Below, in pieces: positions 24,706 through 33,240 of a stretch of 64,000 bases of DNA. Under the pieces are notes generated by a model. It saw only the letters and a list, made by a program, of their open reading frames with translations, made no database searches and was not told where the DNA came from. The translations under genes and the position numbers were made by a program. Where the stretch lies: positions 62,001 to 126,000 of the forward strand of contig VWVT01000005.1 in the NCBI GenBank assembly GCA_008638415.1, in the 5' to 3' direction. This stretch comes from Nocardiopsis sinuspersici (GTDB lineage: Bacteria; Actinomycetota; Actinomycetes; Streptosporangiales; Streptosporangiaceae). Within the stretch, counting starts at the first letter, position 1. Every line of letters begins with the position of its first letter.

Positions 24706-26256
24706 ATGGCCCACGCACTGACCCTGCTGCGCACGGGACGGGGACACTTCCGGAACTGGCGGCGCGGCCGACCGTTCTGGGGCGGCCTCCTCCTCGTCGC
24801 GGCCGGAATCGAGCTGCTGGTCGCACCGGCCGCGCAGAGCCTGGTCCTGCCGATCGACCTGATCATCTACGCCGGTATCGCCGGCGTCTCCGGCACCCTC
24901 ATCGCGGTGCTGCTGATCACCCTGGGCGTGCTGAGCTGGCTACAGCCCGCACAGCACGTCTTCTTCGGGATGGTCGGGCTCTTCCTCGCCCTGGTGTCCT
25001 TCGTGACCTCCAACTTCGGCGGGTTCGTCATCGGGATGCTGCTCGGTATCGTCGGCGGCTCGCTCGTGTTCGCGTGGGCACCCGTCGTCCGGCGGCGCCC
25101 GCGACGGCGCCGCCGGAGGGGCGCGCACGAGGCGCCGCAGGACGGCGACCTGGACGGTGACCGGGACGAGGACTCCCTGGCCGGGGAGCAGACCCGTGCC
25201 GAAACCAGGACCGAAACCCGTGCGGACGGGGCGGGAACCGGAACAGGTCCGGACACCGCTCCCCACCGGACCGTCGCCGCCGGACCGCTGGACGTCCCCG
25301 CTCACGCGGAGCCCGTCGGCGCCTCGGACGAGGGCGCCGGCGCCTCCGAGGTGACCGCCGTCGACGAGACCGTCTCCGACCCCCGGCGGGGACCCCGGCC
25401 GCTGGCCGCCCTCGCACTGCCCCTGGCCGCGGCCCTGCTCGTGGCGAGCGCGCCCGCGCCCGCCCTCGACTGGCCCTGGGACTGGTTCACCCCTCCGGGC
25501 GACGAGGAGGAACAGCCCGGGGACGGGGCCTCTCCGTCCCCCTCCGACGAACCCGCGCCGTCTCCGGGCACGGATCCCAGTGCCGACCCCAGTGCCGACC
25601 CCAGCGCCGGGCCCACCGAACCGGGTGGGGAAGGCGAGGAGGGCGAAGAGGCGCCGGAGGATCCGGAGGACGAGGGGGCCGAGGAGGACGAAGAGAGCGA
25701 GGAGGGCACCTCGGAGGAGTGCCGGCTGCGCACCGACGAGTCCGCCCTGACCGAGTCCGAGGAGGAGTTCCTGGCGGCCGTCCGCGACTGCCAGGCGGCC
25801 CAGGACGAGGGGAAGCTCCCCGAGGTCCCGCTGGAGGAGGAGTACCCCTGCTTCCAGGGGTCGGTCAGCACGTCCGGCCTGACCTCCGACCAGTTGACGA
25901 TGAGCGGTGCGCTCTACGAGGGCGTGGTGGAGTGCCCCACCATGAACGGCCCCCGGCGGTACATCCGACTGACCATGAGCAGGGCCGACTTCAGCGGCGC
26001 CGAACTGTGGTTCGAGGACGCCGGCACCCGGATGAGCCTCGGCCTGCCCGCCATGACCATGGACGGGACCGTGGAGATGCACATCACCCGCATGCACGTG
26101 CGCATCCTGGGCATCCCGCTCACCTTCACCCCGGACTTCCCGCCCCCGCTGCTGCTGCCGTACATGGTCGTCACGGACGTGGAGGTGGACAACCCCATGG
26201 CCGGCACCGACCTCATGAACATCACGGACCTCAACGGGCAGTTCGCCGGAGCCTGA
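24706..26256 (+). CDS. DUF6114 membrane protein with long acidic and C-terminal domains
   Basis: This 516-residue protein has four membrane segments in its first 130 residues (the DUF6114 part, starting FWGGLLLVAAGIELLVAP), an arginine-rich inner loop, and a further membrane segment near 235. A strongly acidic Ser/Pro/Glu linker with SADP repeats follows (about 260-345), then a C-terminal domain of about 140 residues with cysteines in CRLRT, RDCQA, YPCFQG and VECPTM. DUF6114 proteins are normally much shorter, so the last two regions look like an added surface domain. That domain contains VSTSGLTSDQLTMSG, reminiscent of the partner DUF6230 protein, which suggests a fused second copy. Confidence 0.7.
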   Translation: MAHALTLLRTGRGHFRNWRRGRPFWGGLLLVAAGIELLVAPAAQSLVLPIDLIIYAGIAGVSGTLIAVLLITLGVLSWLQPAQHVFFGMVGLFLALVSFVTSNFGGFVIGMLLGIVGGSLVFAWAPVVRRRPRRRRRRGAHEAPQDGDLDGDRDEDSLAGEQTRAETRTETRADGAGTGTGPDTAPHRTVAAGPLDVPAHAEPVGASDEGAGASEVTAVDETVSDPRRGPRPLAALALPLAAALLVASAPAPALDWPWDWFTPPGDEEEQPGDGASPSPSDEPAPSPGTDPSADPSADPSAGPTEPGGEGEEGEEAPEDPEDEGAEEDEESEEGTSEECRLRTDESALTESEEEFLAAVRDCQAAQDEGKLPEVPLEEEYPCFQGSVSTSGLTSDQLTMSGALYEGVVECPTMNGPRRYIRLTMSRADFSGAELWFEDAGTRMSLGLPAMTMDGTVEMHITRMHVRILGIPLTFTPDFPPPLLLPYMVVTDVEVDNPMAGTDLMNITDLNGQFAGA

Positions 26257-26288
26257 TCTCCACCGGACACGACGCCGGACACGGCGAC

Positions 26289-26314
26289 GGGGGCGCCGCC
26301 ACCGCGGCGCCCCC
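26289..26314. terminator. Bidirectional hairpin between DUF6114 and helicase genes
   Basis: Perfect 11-base arms (26289-26299, 26304-26314) with a four-base loop sit between two convergent stop codons. Confidence 0.6.
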
Positions 26315-26328
26315 GCTTCGGTCCCGTC

Positions 26329-28155
26329 CTACCAGGTGCCGGTGATCAGGCGGCTGGGCCGGCCCACGTGCGACACGTACAGCGCGTCGCGCGCCCGGGT
26401 GCAGGCCACGAACAGCAGCGTCCGCTCCTGCTGGAAGGCGTGCTCCAGCGCCACCTGGTCGCCGTCGGCGGCCTCGACCGCGGCCTTGGGCGGCAGCAGG
26501 TGGTCACTGACGCCGACCAGCGCCACGCAGCGGAACTCCTGGCCCTTGAGCCGGTGCATCGTCCCCACGCGTACCGCGTCGGCGCTGCCGCCGCCCTCCA
26601 ACTGGGCCGTGGGGACGCCCCGGGCCTCCAGCTCCTTGGCGATGCCGCGCACCACCCACTGGTTGCGCCCGGCCACCGCGATCTCAGCGGGGTTGACCCC
26701 CGACTCCAGCCACATCCGCACCCGGTCGCCCAGCGCGGCGAGCTCCTCGGCGCGGTTGTCGCAGCCGCGCACCACCGGCGCCGGGCCGCGCAGCAGCGAA
26801 CGGTAACCGGCCAGGGTGTCGGCGTTGTCGTCCATGCCCAGGGCCGCCCGGCGGTCCAGGACCGGCATGCTCCAGTCCAGGATCTCCTGCGTCACCCGGT
26901 AGCTCACCCGCAGCCGGTGGCTGCGCCCGCGCACGTTGATGCCGAGCGAGGCCAGCGACACCCGGTTGTCGGACACCCGCTGGTGCGGGTCGCCGACGAC
27001 GAACAGGTCGTCCGGGCCCTCGGGGACGGCGGCGCGCAGCATCCGCCACTGGGCCGGGTGCAGGTCCTGGGCCTCGTCGACCACCGCGTGCCGGAACAGG
27101 GGCTCGCCCCGGTCCAGGACCCGGGCGGCCTCGGCGGCCAGCTGCGGGTAGGACCACAGCCCCTCCACCCGCATCGCGCCGACGTAGCGCCGCACGGTCT
27201 CCCACACCTGGCGCCGGTGCTCGGGCGCCAGGTGCTGCACCCGGCCGCTGCGCTCGCAGCGGATGTACTGGGGCAGCAGTTCCAGCCCCTTGGCGAGGAT
27301 GACCTGCTCCCACTCGTCCGCCAGGAAGCGGCCGGAGAAGGGCAGGCCGTCGGCCAGGGCCACCGCGCGCCAGCGCCGGGCCAGTTCGTCCCTGCCGACC
27401 AGGCGGGGCGCCATGCTGGTGTGGGTCTGTACGACCGAGCGGGCGAGGCTGTCGATGGTGGCCACGCGCACCCGGGCGCGGACGCCGGGCTCGGGCAGGA
27501 GCTGGTCCAGCCGCTCGGCCAGGGACTGGGCCAGCGTGCGGTTGTAGGTGGTCAGGAGCACCGACTCGCGGGTGTCCTCGGGGTGGACGGCGGCGTCGCG
27601 CCGGGCCAGGTGCGCGGCCCGGTGCAGCGCGATCACGGTCTTGCCGGTACCGGGGCCGCCGGTGACCTGCGCGGACCCGTTGTAGCGGGTCTCGGTGATC
27701 CGGTGCTGGTCGGGGTGGAGTGTGAGCTGCCACTGGTCGAAGGGCGCCTGGAGCGCGCCGGCGAGCTCGGGCGGTCCGGTGGGCGTGGGGTCCACGCCGC
27801 CGGGGACGGCCCCGGTCGGCGTGTCGGGGCGCAGGCCGCGCGCGAAGCGCAGGGCCTCGTCGCGCGGGCGCACGGTGACCAGGCGGTAGTGCGTGCCGTC
27901 CGGCTGGTCGCCGGCGTGGTCGTCGAGGGGCTGGTCGTACTCGCCCGCGTCGGGGGCGGGGACGACGACGCCGGACCAGTCGGGGGTGATGTCGAGGACC
28001 CGGACGCGCGGGTCGGCCGCGTCCGCGACGGACTCCAGGACGGGCCGGTCGCCCGCCTGGTAGGCACGCATCACGGCCAGGGTGTCGAGCTGGACGTCGG
28101 GCGTGAGGTGGGTGAAGTCGCTGAGAAACGTCGGGGCGATCGCGAGGGCGGACAC
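26329..28155 (-). CDS. UvrD/Rep-like superfamily 1 DNA helicase
   Basis: This 608-residue helicase is shorter than UvrD itself. It has an N-terminal extension of about 160 residues ending in LHPDQHRITETRYNG, then Walker A VTGGPGTGKTVIALHRAA, motif Ia TTYNRTLAQSL, Walker B VVDEAQDLHPAQW, VVGDPHQRV, motif IV-like RVSYRVTQEI, motif V GTMHRLKGQEF and motif VI VACTRARDALYVS. It is monocistronic. The N-terminal part resembles that of stand-alone actinobacterial helicases with DNA repair or defence roles, but no partner is present. GTG is the start codon. Confidence 0.88.
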   Translation of the reverse strand: MSALAIAPTFLSDFTHLTPDVQLDTLAVMRAYQAGDRPVLESVADAADPRVRVLDITPDWSGVVVPAPDAGEYDQPLDDHAGDQPDGTHYRLVTVRPRDEALRFARGLRPDTPTGAVPGGVDPTPTGPPELAGALQAPFDQWQLTLHPDQHRITETRYNGSAQVTGGPGTGKTVIALHRAAHLARRDAAVHPEDTRESVLLTTYNRTLAQSLAERLDQLLPEPGVRARVRVATIDSLARSVVQTHTSMAPRLVGRDELARRWRAVALADGLPFSGRFLADEWEQVILAKGLELLPQYIRCERSGRVQHLAPEHRRQVWETVRRYVGAMRVEGLWSYPQLAAEAARVLDRGEPLFRHAVVDEAQDLHPAQWRMLRAAVPEGPDDLFVVGDPHQRVSDNRVSLASLGINVRGRSHRLRVSYRVTQEILDWSMPVLDRRAALGMDDNADTLAGYRSLLRGPAPVVRGCDNRAEELAALGDRVRMWLESGVNPAEIAVAGRNQWVVRGIAKELEARGVPTAQLEGGGSADAVRVGTMHRLKGQEFRCVALVGVSDHLLPPKAAVEAADGDQVALEHAFQQERTLLFVACTRARDALYVSHVGRPSRLITGTW

Positions 28156-28723
28156 GTCGTGGTTTCCTCCGGTCTTCGACCAGGTGGTGTCTGTGTGCTC
28201 GGGGCGGTCGGAGCGGATGGTGCTGCGGAGCCGCTCGGAGCGGCGTCGCGCCTACTAAGGAGATGCTCGTTGCCGAATTTGGGCAAACGCCGCTCCAAAG
28301 GCGATTCCCGTCAGACTTCGTGTGCCCTGTCGGTCTTGTGTCCATGCAGGTCAGAGGTACCTTTGCGCAAGTGCGTTCGAGTGCGCGGCGAAGGTTTTCC
28401 GAGGGGGCGCCGGAGAGGGCCGGTGACCTGGGATTCTCTACCGAGCTCCGATGTCCGTAAGCACAGTTATGTCATGTCCGAAAACCGGTGGACGAGGGGT
28501 CTCCGAAGGAGGGAACGCCTGTTCCGAGTGGGCTCCGTGGGGAGTATGGGGGCGGACCGCTCACGTTGGAGCGGAAGGACCGAAAACCACGGGGCCGAGG
28601 AGGCGCGCGAAGCCCGGGACGCGGGCCGTCCGACGAGGGCCGGTTCACCCGGTGGCCGATTCCGGACACGTTCTGGGCAGAGCGATTCCGGTGGGGGATC
28701 GTGTATCGCGGGGGGAACCGCGT

Positions 28724-28776
28724 GTGGTTCAGGACTCTGCCGGGGTCCGTCCTACCCCGGCAGAGTCCTCAACCAC
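28724..28776. repeat. Long hairpin with 23-base arms
   Basis: Arms 28724-28746 and 28754-28776 pair with one mismatch around CCGTCCT. The gap 28156-28952 (797 bases) contains only this element and the presumed helicase and DUF1707 promoters. It has a different sequence from the GTGATCTTGCTC hairpins. No T-run follows. Confidence 0.75.
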
Positions 28777-28952
28777 CGCTAGGAAAGCGGTACCCAGTCC
28801 CCGACCTCCCCAAAGCGCGCCGGGACACCGAGCTTGGGAGCGTCGGCGGGGTGGCGGATCCCGCTGTCCCTGTGTTCCTTCCATGTCATGTTCTACCGTG
28901 GGTACGACAAGAGGGCGGAGAGGACCGGGCGAGCACAGTGGTCTCCGAGGAC

Positions 28953-29570
28953 ATGAGTCAGATGCGCGTCTCCGACGCGGAGAGGGACCAGGCGGCCGAG
29001 GTCCTGCGGGAGGCGGCCGGGGAGGGGCGGATCACCTTCGACGAGCTCGACGAGCGGCTCGACGCGGCCTACGCCGCCAGGACCTACGCCGACCTCGAAC
29101 AGGTCACCTCCGACCTGCCCGCGGGCGTCAGGACACCCGCCGGCCAGGTCCCCCCTGCGGCGGGCGGCCGTCCACCGGAGCACGGCGACGGCGGCGACCC
29201 CCTCGTCATCCGCTCGCAGGGCAGTGTCGTCGTCCGCGGTGGCCGGTGGCGGGTGCCGCACCGCGTCGAGGTGTACAACAAGCACGGCATCACCCGCCTG
29301 GACTTTCGCGCGGCCTCCCTCGCCGGCGCCGTCGTCGAGGTCCACCTCGACACCTCCCACGGCATGGGGGACCTGGTCCTGCCCGAGGGCGCCACCGCCG
29401 AGGTGGACGTGGACTCCTCCTGGTTCGGTGCCCTGCGCTCCAAGGTGGACTCCCTCCGGGGGCCCTCCCACCCGCACTTCGTCGTCACCGGTACCTGCCG
29501 GGGCGGCTCCCTCCAGATCCGGCACAAGCGCCCCTTCCCCTGGGCCGGCCCGAGAGCGCTCGGAAGCTGA
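28953..29570 (+). CDS. DUF1707 domain protein
   Basis: This 205-residue protein has a DUF1707 domain (residues 1-55: MRVSDAERDQAAEVLREA, then GRITFDELDERLDAAYAARTY). After a Pro/Gly-rich linker comes a beta-rich domain with VDVDSSWFGALRSKVDS, similar to cell-wall-active antibiotics-response proteins (LiaF-type). Members are often linked to stress or envelope functions. ATG 28953 was chosen as the start because it directly precedes the domain; GTG 28938 is an alternative. The open frame further upstream includes the hairpin and is not coding. Confidence 0.75.
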   Translation: MSQMRVSDAERDQAAEVLREAAGEGRITFDELDERLDAAYAARTYADLEQVTSDLPAGVRTPAGQVPPAAGGRPPEHGDGGDPLVIRSQGSVVVRGGRWRVPHRVEVYNKHGITRLDFRAASLAGAVVEVHLDTSHGMGDLVLPEGATAEVDVDSSWFGALRSKVDSLRGPSHPHFVVTGTCRGGSLQIRHKRPFPWAGPRALGS

Positions 29571-29619
29571 ACCCGGCCCCCGCGCGGCGGGGCCCGGGGG
29601 CATAGCCGCCGCACGGTCG

Positions 29620-29708
29620 CCCACGCCCGTGCGCACGGTGGTCTGCGGACGGGCGGTGCCGGAAGCGGACGCGGGAGGTCCCCACGCCCGTGCGCGCGGT
29701 GGTCTGCG
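29620..29708. CRISPR. CRISPR-like pair: two 28-bp repeats, period 61
   Basis: 29620-29647 and 29681-29708 match at 27 of 28 bases with a 33-base gap, so the period is 61, exactly that of the I-E arrays at 11.9 and 13.1 kb. The repeat holds the palindrome CCGTGCGCACGG and ends GGTGGTCTGCG, like some type I-E repeats, but is not close to the arrays here. No leader or third unit is seen. It may be a vestigial array or a chance direct repeat. Confidence 0.35.
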
Positions 29709-29826
29709 TGCCTTCGTCCGGATACCACCACCTCCGCCGGTGCGCCATGATGGGGTGCGCGCGGCCTCGCGCGTGACCGGCACGGCGACGGCGCGTACGC
29801 GTCGGACAACAGGAGAGGCGGCAGGG

Positions 29827-30432
29827 GTGGGCTTGTGGATCGCGGCGGTCGGAGCGGGCGCGTGCGCCCTGGCGCTGGCCCCCTACGCCTGGACCTACGT
29901 GGCCAGCGCCGGACGCCGCAGGAGGGTCGGCACCGTCCCGCACCGGCCCGTGGCCGTCGTCCTGGGCGCCGCGGCGTGGAGCGAGGGGCCCTCGCCGCTG
30001 CTCGCCCGCCGCCTGGACCTGGCCGTGCGCCTGTTCGAGGACGGCGGGACCGAGCGGATCATCGTCTCCGGAGACAACCGCGAGGTGTCCAACCGCGAGA
30101 CCGATACCATGGCCGAGTACCTGGTCAAGCAGGGCGTGCCCGCCGACAGGATCGACGCCGACCGCTACGGCTACCGCACCTGGGACACCTGCGTACGGGT
30201 GCGCGACCTGTTCGACGTGCACGCGGCCACCATGGTCACCCAGTCCTTCCACCTGCCCCGCACGGTCGCCCTCGCGCGGGCCGCCGGGATCGACGCCGTC
30301 GGGGTGGGGGACTCCAGCATGGGAGCGCGGCGCCGTTCCACGGTGATCGGCTACGTCCGCGAGGTCGGCGCCGCCGTCAAGGCCCTGCGCGACGCGCTCC
30401 TGCGCCCCGCCCCGGCCCACAGCGAACTCTGA
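29827..30432 (+). CDS. DUF218/YdcF-family membrane protein
   Basis: This 201-residue protein has one N-terminal membrane segment (residues 2-22) and a DUF218 domain with the motifs VVLGAAAWSEGPSPLLARRLD, IIVSGDN, ETDTMAEYL, TWDTC and TQSFHLPRTVALARAAG. In this superfamily (ElyC/SanA/YdcF) a metal-independent pocket of these residues acts in envelope or polyprenyl-phosphate metabolism. The GTG start has an AGGAGAGG site. A larger paralogue lies in convergent orientation at 33241-34095. The exact role is unknown. Confidence 0.85.
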   Translation: MGLWIAAVGAGACALALAPYAWTYVASAGRRRRVGTVPHRPVAVVLGAAAWSEGPSPLLARRLDLAVRLFEDGGTERIIVSGDNREVSNRETDTMAEYLVKQGVPADRIDADRYGYRTWDTCVRVRDLFDVHAATMVTQSFHLPRTVALARAAGIDAVGVGDSSMGARRRSTVIGYVREVGAAVKALRDALLRPAPAHSEL

Positions 30433-30562
30433 CCGAATTCTGACCGGGCTCTGGGGTCCGGGCGGCCGGTACCCCCTCGTACGGCGGGGACGTGTGCCCG
30501 CCGAACACGGTTCCGGAGCCGGGTGGCGCGTCCACGGATCCCCAACCGGGATAATCGGCAGC

Positions 30563-31993
30563 ATGAACGCGACCACGGAAAACGACCCACACGGCGGCGC
30601 GGAGAACGTGGACTGGGCGGCACTGGCCCCCGAGGGCGGTGCGCGCATCCCCGAGCTGCTCGGACGGCTCGCCGGAAGCGACGGCGCACTCTCCGATCTC
30701 CACGACATCATCCACTTCCCCGCCCCCGGACACCTCGCCGCACCCAGGGCGGTCGACTTCCTGGTCGACATCGCCTGTGCCGAGTCCACTCCGGTCACCG
30801 ACCGCTGGCGTCCCCTGAGCCTTCTGCTGGAACTGGTGGCCGGGCACGCCGAGGACCGCTTCCCCGAGCCCCTCAGCCTCGACCAGTGGCGCGACGAGGT
30901 GGTCTGGGCGACCTCCAACGACGCGGAGAAGGTCCGCGAGCAGTACCGGTCCTGGGCGGAGGAGGCCCCGGACGAGCAGCACCACCGCCGCATGCGCAAC
31001 CGGCTCGCCGTCATGGAGCAGCCGGGCGGCGCCGAGCTCCTGCGGGCCGAGCTGGACACCTACGAGGCCGTCTGCGCGCGCGTCCCCGACCTGGTCGCGC
31101 TGCTCAGGGGCGGAGCCAACCGGGGCGGCATGGACCGCGCGGGGGAGTGGGTGAGCTACCTGCTGGGCTTCCTGACCTCCGACGCGGAGCGGATCGCCGC
31201 CGAGATCACCGGCGCCTCCCAGCTCCTGCTCGCCAAGGACCTGCGCCCGGCCCCGCAGACGCCCACGAACCTGCGCGACATGATGAACGGGATGGACACC
31301 GGCGAGCCGCTGCCCGCCGAACTGTTCGCCCTGGGCCTGCTGGCCACCCCCGCGGACATCGACACCTCCGTCGGCCTCACCCACCAGATGGCGGGCGGGA
31401 ACCTGTACAACTCCTTCGCCGCCTCGGTGGCGATGGTGCTCATCCACGGCGAGAACACCCCGCGCGAGGCGCTGCGCCGTATCGGCCGCGGCGGCGGTAC
31501 CTCCATGGGCTACGAGGGGCTGTTCAACGAGTCCTGGCCGCACTGCGGCGGCCGCTCCCCGCAGGTCCTGGGCTTCCTGGCGCTCGGCCGCGCCGGTGAC
31601 CGCGCCCGCCGCCTGCGCCTGGACATGCTCCCCGGCCTGATCAAGGGCGAGGACGAGTCCCGGGCCCTGGTGACCGGTGCGGGCCTGGAGATGGTGCTCG
31701 GTCCCCGCAGCAGGGGCTACACCACCGAGGAGCACGTCAACGCCGACTACGACGAGGAGACCCTCAAGGTCCTGTGGGCGATCGCCGAGCTGCCCGCTCC
31801 GGCGTGGGAGGACGAGGAGTTCACCCGGACCCTGGGCGCTTGGGCGCTGCCGGACGACGCCCAGGAGTTCTGCGACCTGGTGGGTGTGGAACCCGAGCCC
31901 GAGCCGCAGGAGGCCGCGGACCCGCGGCCGCAGGCGCCCGCCGCACCCCAGCCCGGCGGGCTGCTCGGACGCCTCTTCGGCGGCGGCCGCTGA
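30563..31993 (+). CDS. Helical-repeat hypothetical protein
   Basis: This 476-residue protein of unknown function is predicted to be mostly helical with HEAT-like periodicity, containing segments such as PRAVDFLVDIACAES and WRPLSLLLELVAGHAEDRF. The last 40 residues are a Pro/Glu-rich linker ending in GGLLGRLFGGGR, a motif that could be a short membrane- or protein-docking tail. GATAAT at 30550-30555 ends seven bases before the ATG, so the mRNA is probably leaderless. No catalytic motif is seen. It may be a scaffold or immunity-like protein. Confidence 0.7.
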   Translation: MNATTENDPHGGAENVDWAALAPEGGARIPELLGRLAGSDGALSDLHDIIHFPAPGHLAAPRAVDFLVDIACAESTPVTDRWRPLSLLLELVAGHAEDRFPEPLSLDQWRDEVVWATSNDAEKVREQYRSWAEEAPDEQHHRRMRNRLAVMEQPGGAELLRAELDTYEAVCARVPDLVALLRGGANRGGMDRAGEWVSYLLGFLTSDAERIAAEITGASQLLLAKDLRPAPQTPTNLRDMMNGMDTGEPLPAELFALGLLATPADIDTSVGLTHQMAGGNLYNSFAASVAMVLIHGENTPREALRRIGRGGGTSMGYEGLFNESWPHCGGRSPQVLGFLALGRAGDRARRLRLDMLPGLIKGEDESRALVTGAGLEMVLGPRSRGYTTEEHVNADYDEETLKVLWAIAELPAPAWEDEEFTRTLGAWALPDDAQEFCDLVGVEPEPEPQEAADPRPQAPAAPQPGGLLGRLFGGGR

Positions 31994-32041
31994 CGCGCCG
32001 GCCGGGAGCGTCACCGGTGTGACGTGCGCGCTTCCTTCCCC

Positions 32042-32105
32042 GTGATCTTGCTCTTGGTGGCACTCTCGACCGGTCACAGTGCCACTGGGAGCAAGATCAC
32101 CGGGG
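32042..32105. repeat. 64-bp direct repeat, left copy (hairpin-forming)
   Basis: This is identical over 64 bases to 33162-33225. It contains 23-base arms (12 and 8 matched with three mismatches between) around a 13-base loop, and the outer arm GTGATCTTGCTC is shared with the hairpin at 9293. It lies 48 bases beyond the stop of the helical-repeat gene. Confidence 0.9.
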
Positions 32106-32177
32106 AACGGGGGTCACTTGTCCACAGGACGGCAAGAAGGCTGGCGGCTCGGGAGTTCCCAGCTCAGAGTAGAGGGC

Positions 32178-33143
32178 ATGAATCAGGCGGCCCCACCACC
32201 AGGTTCGCCGTGTGACGCCACCGTCACGGCGGCGCTCGCCGTGGCCTCCCGACAGTACGGAATGCTCAGCTGGGCACAGGCACGTAACCTCGGCCTCACC
32301 AAGGACGACATCCGTCGGCTCCTGCGCGGCGGCGGCTGGGACCGTCCCTATCCCCGGGTGTACTCCGTCCGTTCCCTGGCCGACCGCTCCGATCCCACCG
32401 GCCATCTGCGTACCTCGGTCATGGCCGCCCAGTTGTCCCTGGGGCCGCACTCCTTCGCGGGTGGCGAGACCGCCGCGCGCCTGTGGGGCATGCAGGGACT
32501 GAGGCGCTGGGACGGTCGAGAGATGCACATGGTCATCCCCGCGCTCGGCGCCCAGCGTCACATTCGCGGTATCACCCTGCACAGCTGGTACGTCTCCGAG
32601 GAGGAAGTCACCACCGTGGGGAAGGGCATCCGCCTGACCGACCCGGGCAGATCCCTGAGGGACACCCTCCTGTGCGTGGACCGGGACACCGCCGTGTGCC
32701 TTATGGACTCCTGCCTGAATCAGGGCCTCGTCACCGGCGAGGACACAGAGCGGCTGGAGAGGGCGAACCGGGGCCGGAGAGGCTGTGTACAGGTACGTGG
32801 ATGGTGGCCGTTGGCCGACGGTCGTGCGCAGAGCGCCCTGGAGACCCGTGTCCGCCTGGTGTGCGCTGACGGAGGTCTTCCGCCCACCGAGCTTCAGCGC
32901 CGTTTCACCGACAGGCACGGAAGGCTCATCGGCATCGTCGACTTCTGGTGGGAGCACCTGAGACTCATCGGCGAGGCCGACGGCATCGGCCCGCACAGCA
33001 CCCCGCAAGCCCTGGCCCGGGACCGGGAACGCCAGAACGCCCTGCAACTGTGGTACCCGGACGTCCGCGTGGTCCGGTTCACCTGGCAGGACCTCCACCG
33101 CCCCGAGTACATCCTGGCCACCGTTGCCCGTGCTGGCAGATGA
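32178..33143 (+). CDS. AbiEi-like/DUF559-like protein, cassette-like gene
   Basis: This 321-residue protein has an N-terminal winged helix of the type IV antitoxin AbiEi kind (LSWAQARNLGLTKDDIRRLL, then GGGWDRPYPRVYS) and a C-terminal part resembling DUF559/Vsr-like nuclease folds, with candidate acidic residues in SALETRVRL, GIVDFWWE and GEADG and a final VRFTWQDL segment. No AbiEii toxin partner is present, and stand-alone members are common in actinobacteria. The gene is enclosed by identical 64-base repeats. Its function is not established: regulator, orphan antitoxin or nuclease are all possible. Confidence 0.65.
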   Translation: MNQAAPPPGSPCDATVTAALAVASRQYGMLSWAQARNLGLTKDDIRRLLRGGGWDRPYPRVYSVRSLADRSDPTGHLRTSVMAAQLSLGPHSFAGGETAARLWGMQGLRRWDGREMHMVIPALGAQRHIRGITLHSWYVSEEEVTTVGKGIRLTDPGRSLRDTLLCVDRDTAVCLMDSCLNQGLVTGEDTERLERANRGRRGCVQVRGWWPLADGRAQSALETRVRLVCADGGLPPTELQRRFTDRHGRLIGIVDFWWEHLRLIGEADGIGPHSTPQALARDRERQNALQLWYPDVRVVRFTWQDLHRPEYILATVARAGR

Positions 33144-33161
33144 CCTTCTCCCGTTTCCCCG

Positions 33162-33225
33162 GTGATCTTGCTCTTGGTGGCACTCTCGACCGGTCACAGT
33201 GCCACTGGGAGCAAGATCACCGGGG
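33162..33225. repeat. 64-bp direct repeat, right copy (hairpin-forming)
   Basis: This is the exact copy of 32042-32105, 1,120 bases downstream. It lies between the convergent stop codons of the AbiEi-like gene (18 bases away) and the DUF218 gene (15 bases away), so it may also stop transcription from both sides. Confidence 0.9.
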
Positions 33226-33240
33226 GAGGGGCCACGCGGC

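Noticed and set aside
26368-28782. A plus-strand open frame of 804 codons opposite the helicase gene
   Set aside because: The helicase on the minus strand has all motifs. The plus-strand frame is the GC-rich shadow.
32042-33225. An insertion sequence bounded by the 64-bp repeats
   Set aside because: The repeats are direct, not inverted, and the enclosed gene shows no transposase motif.
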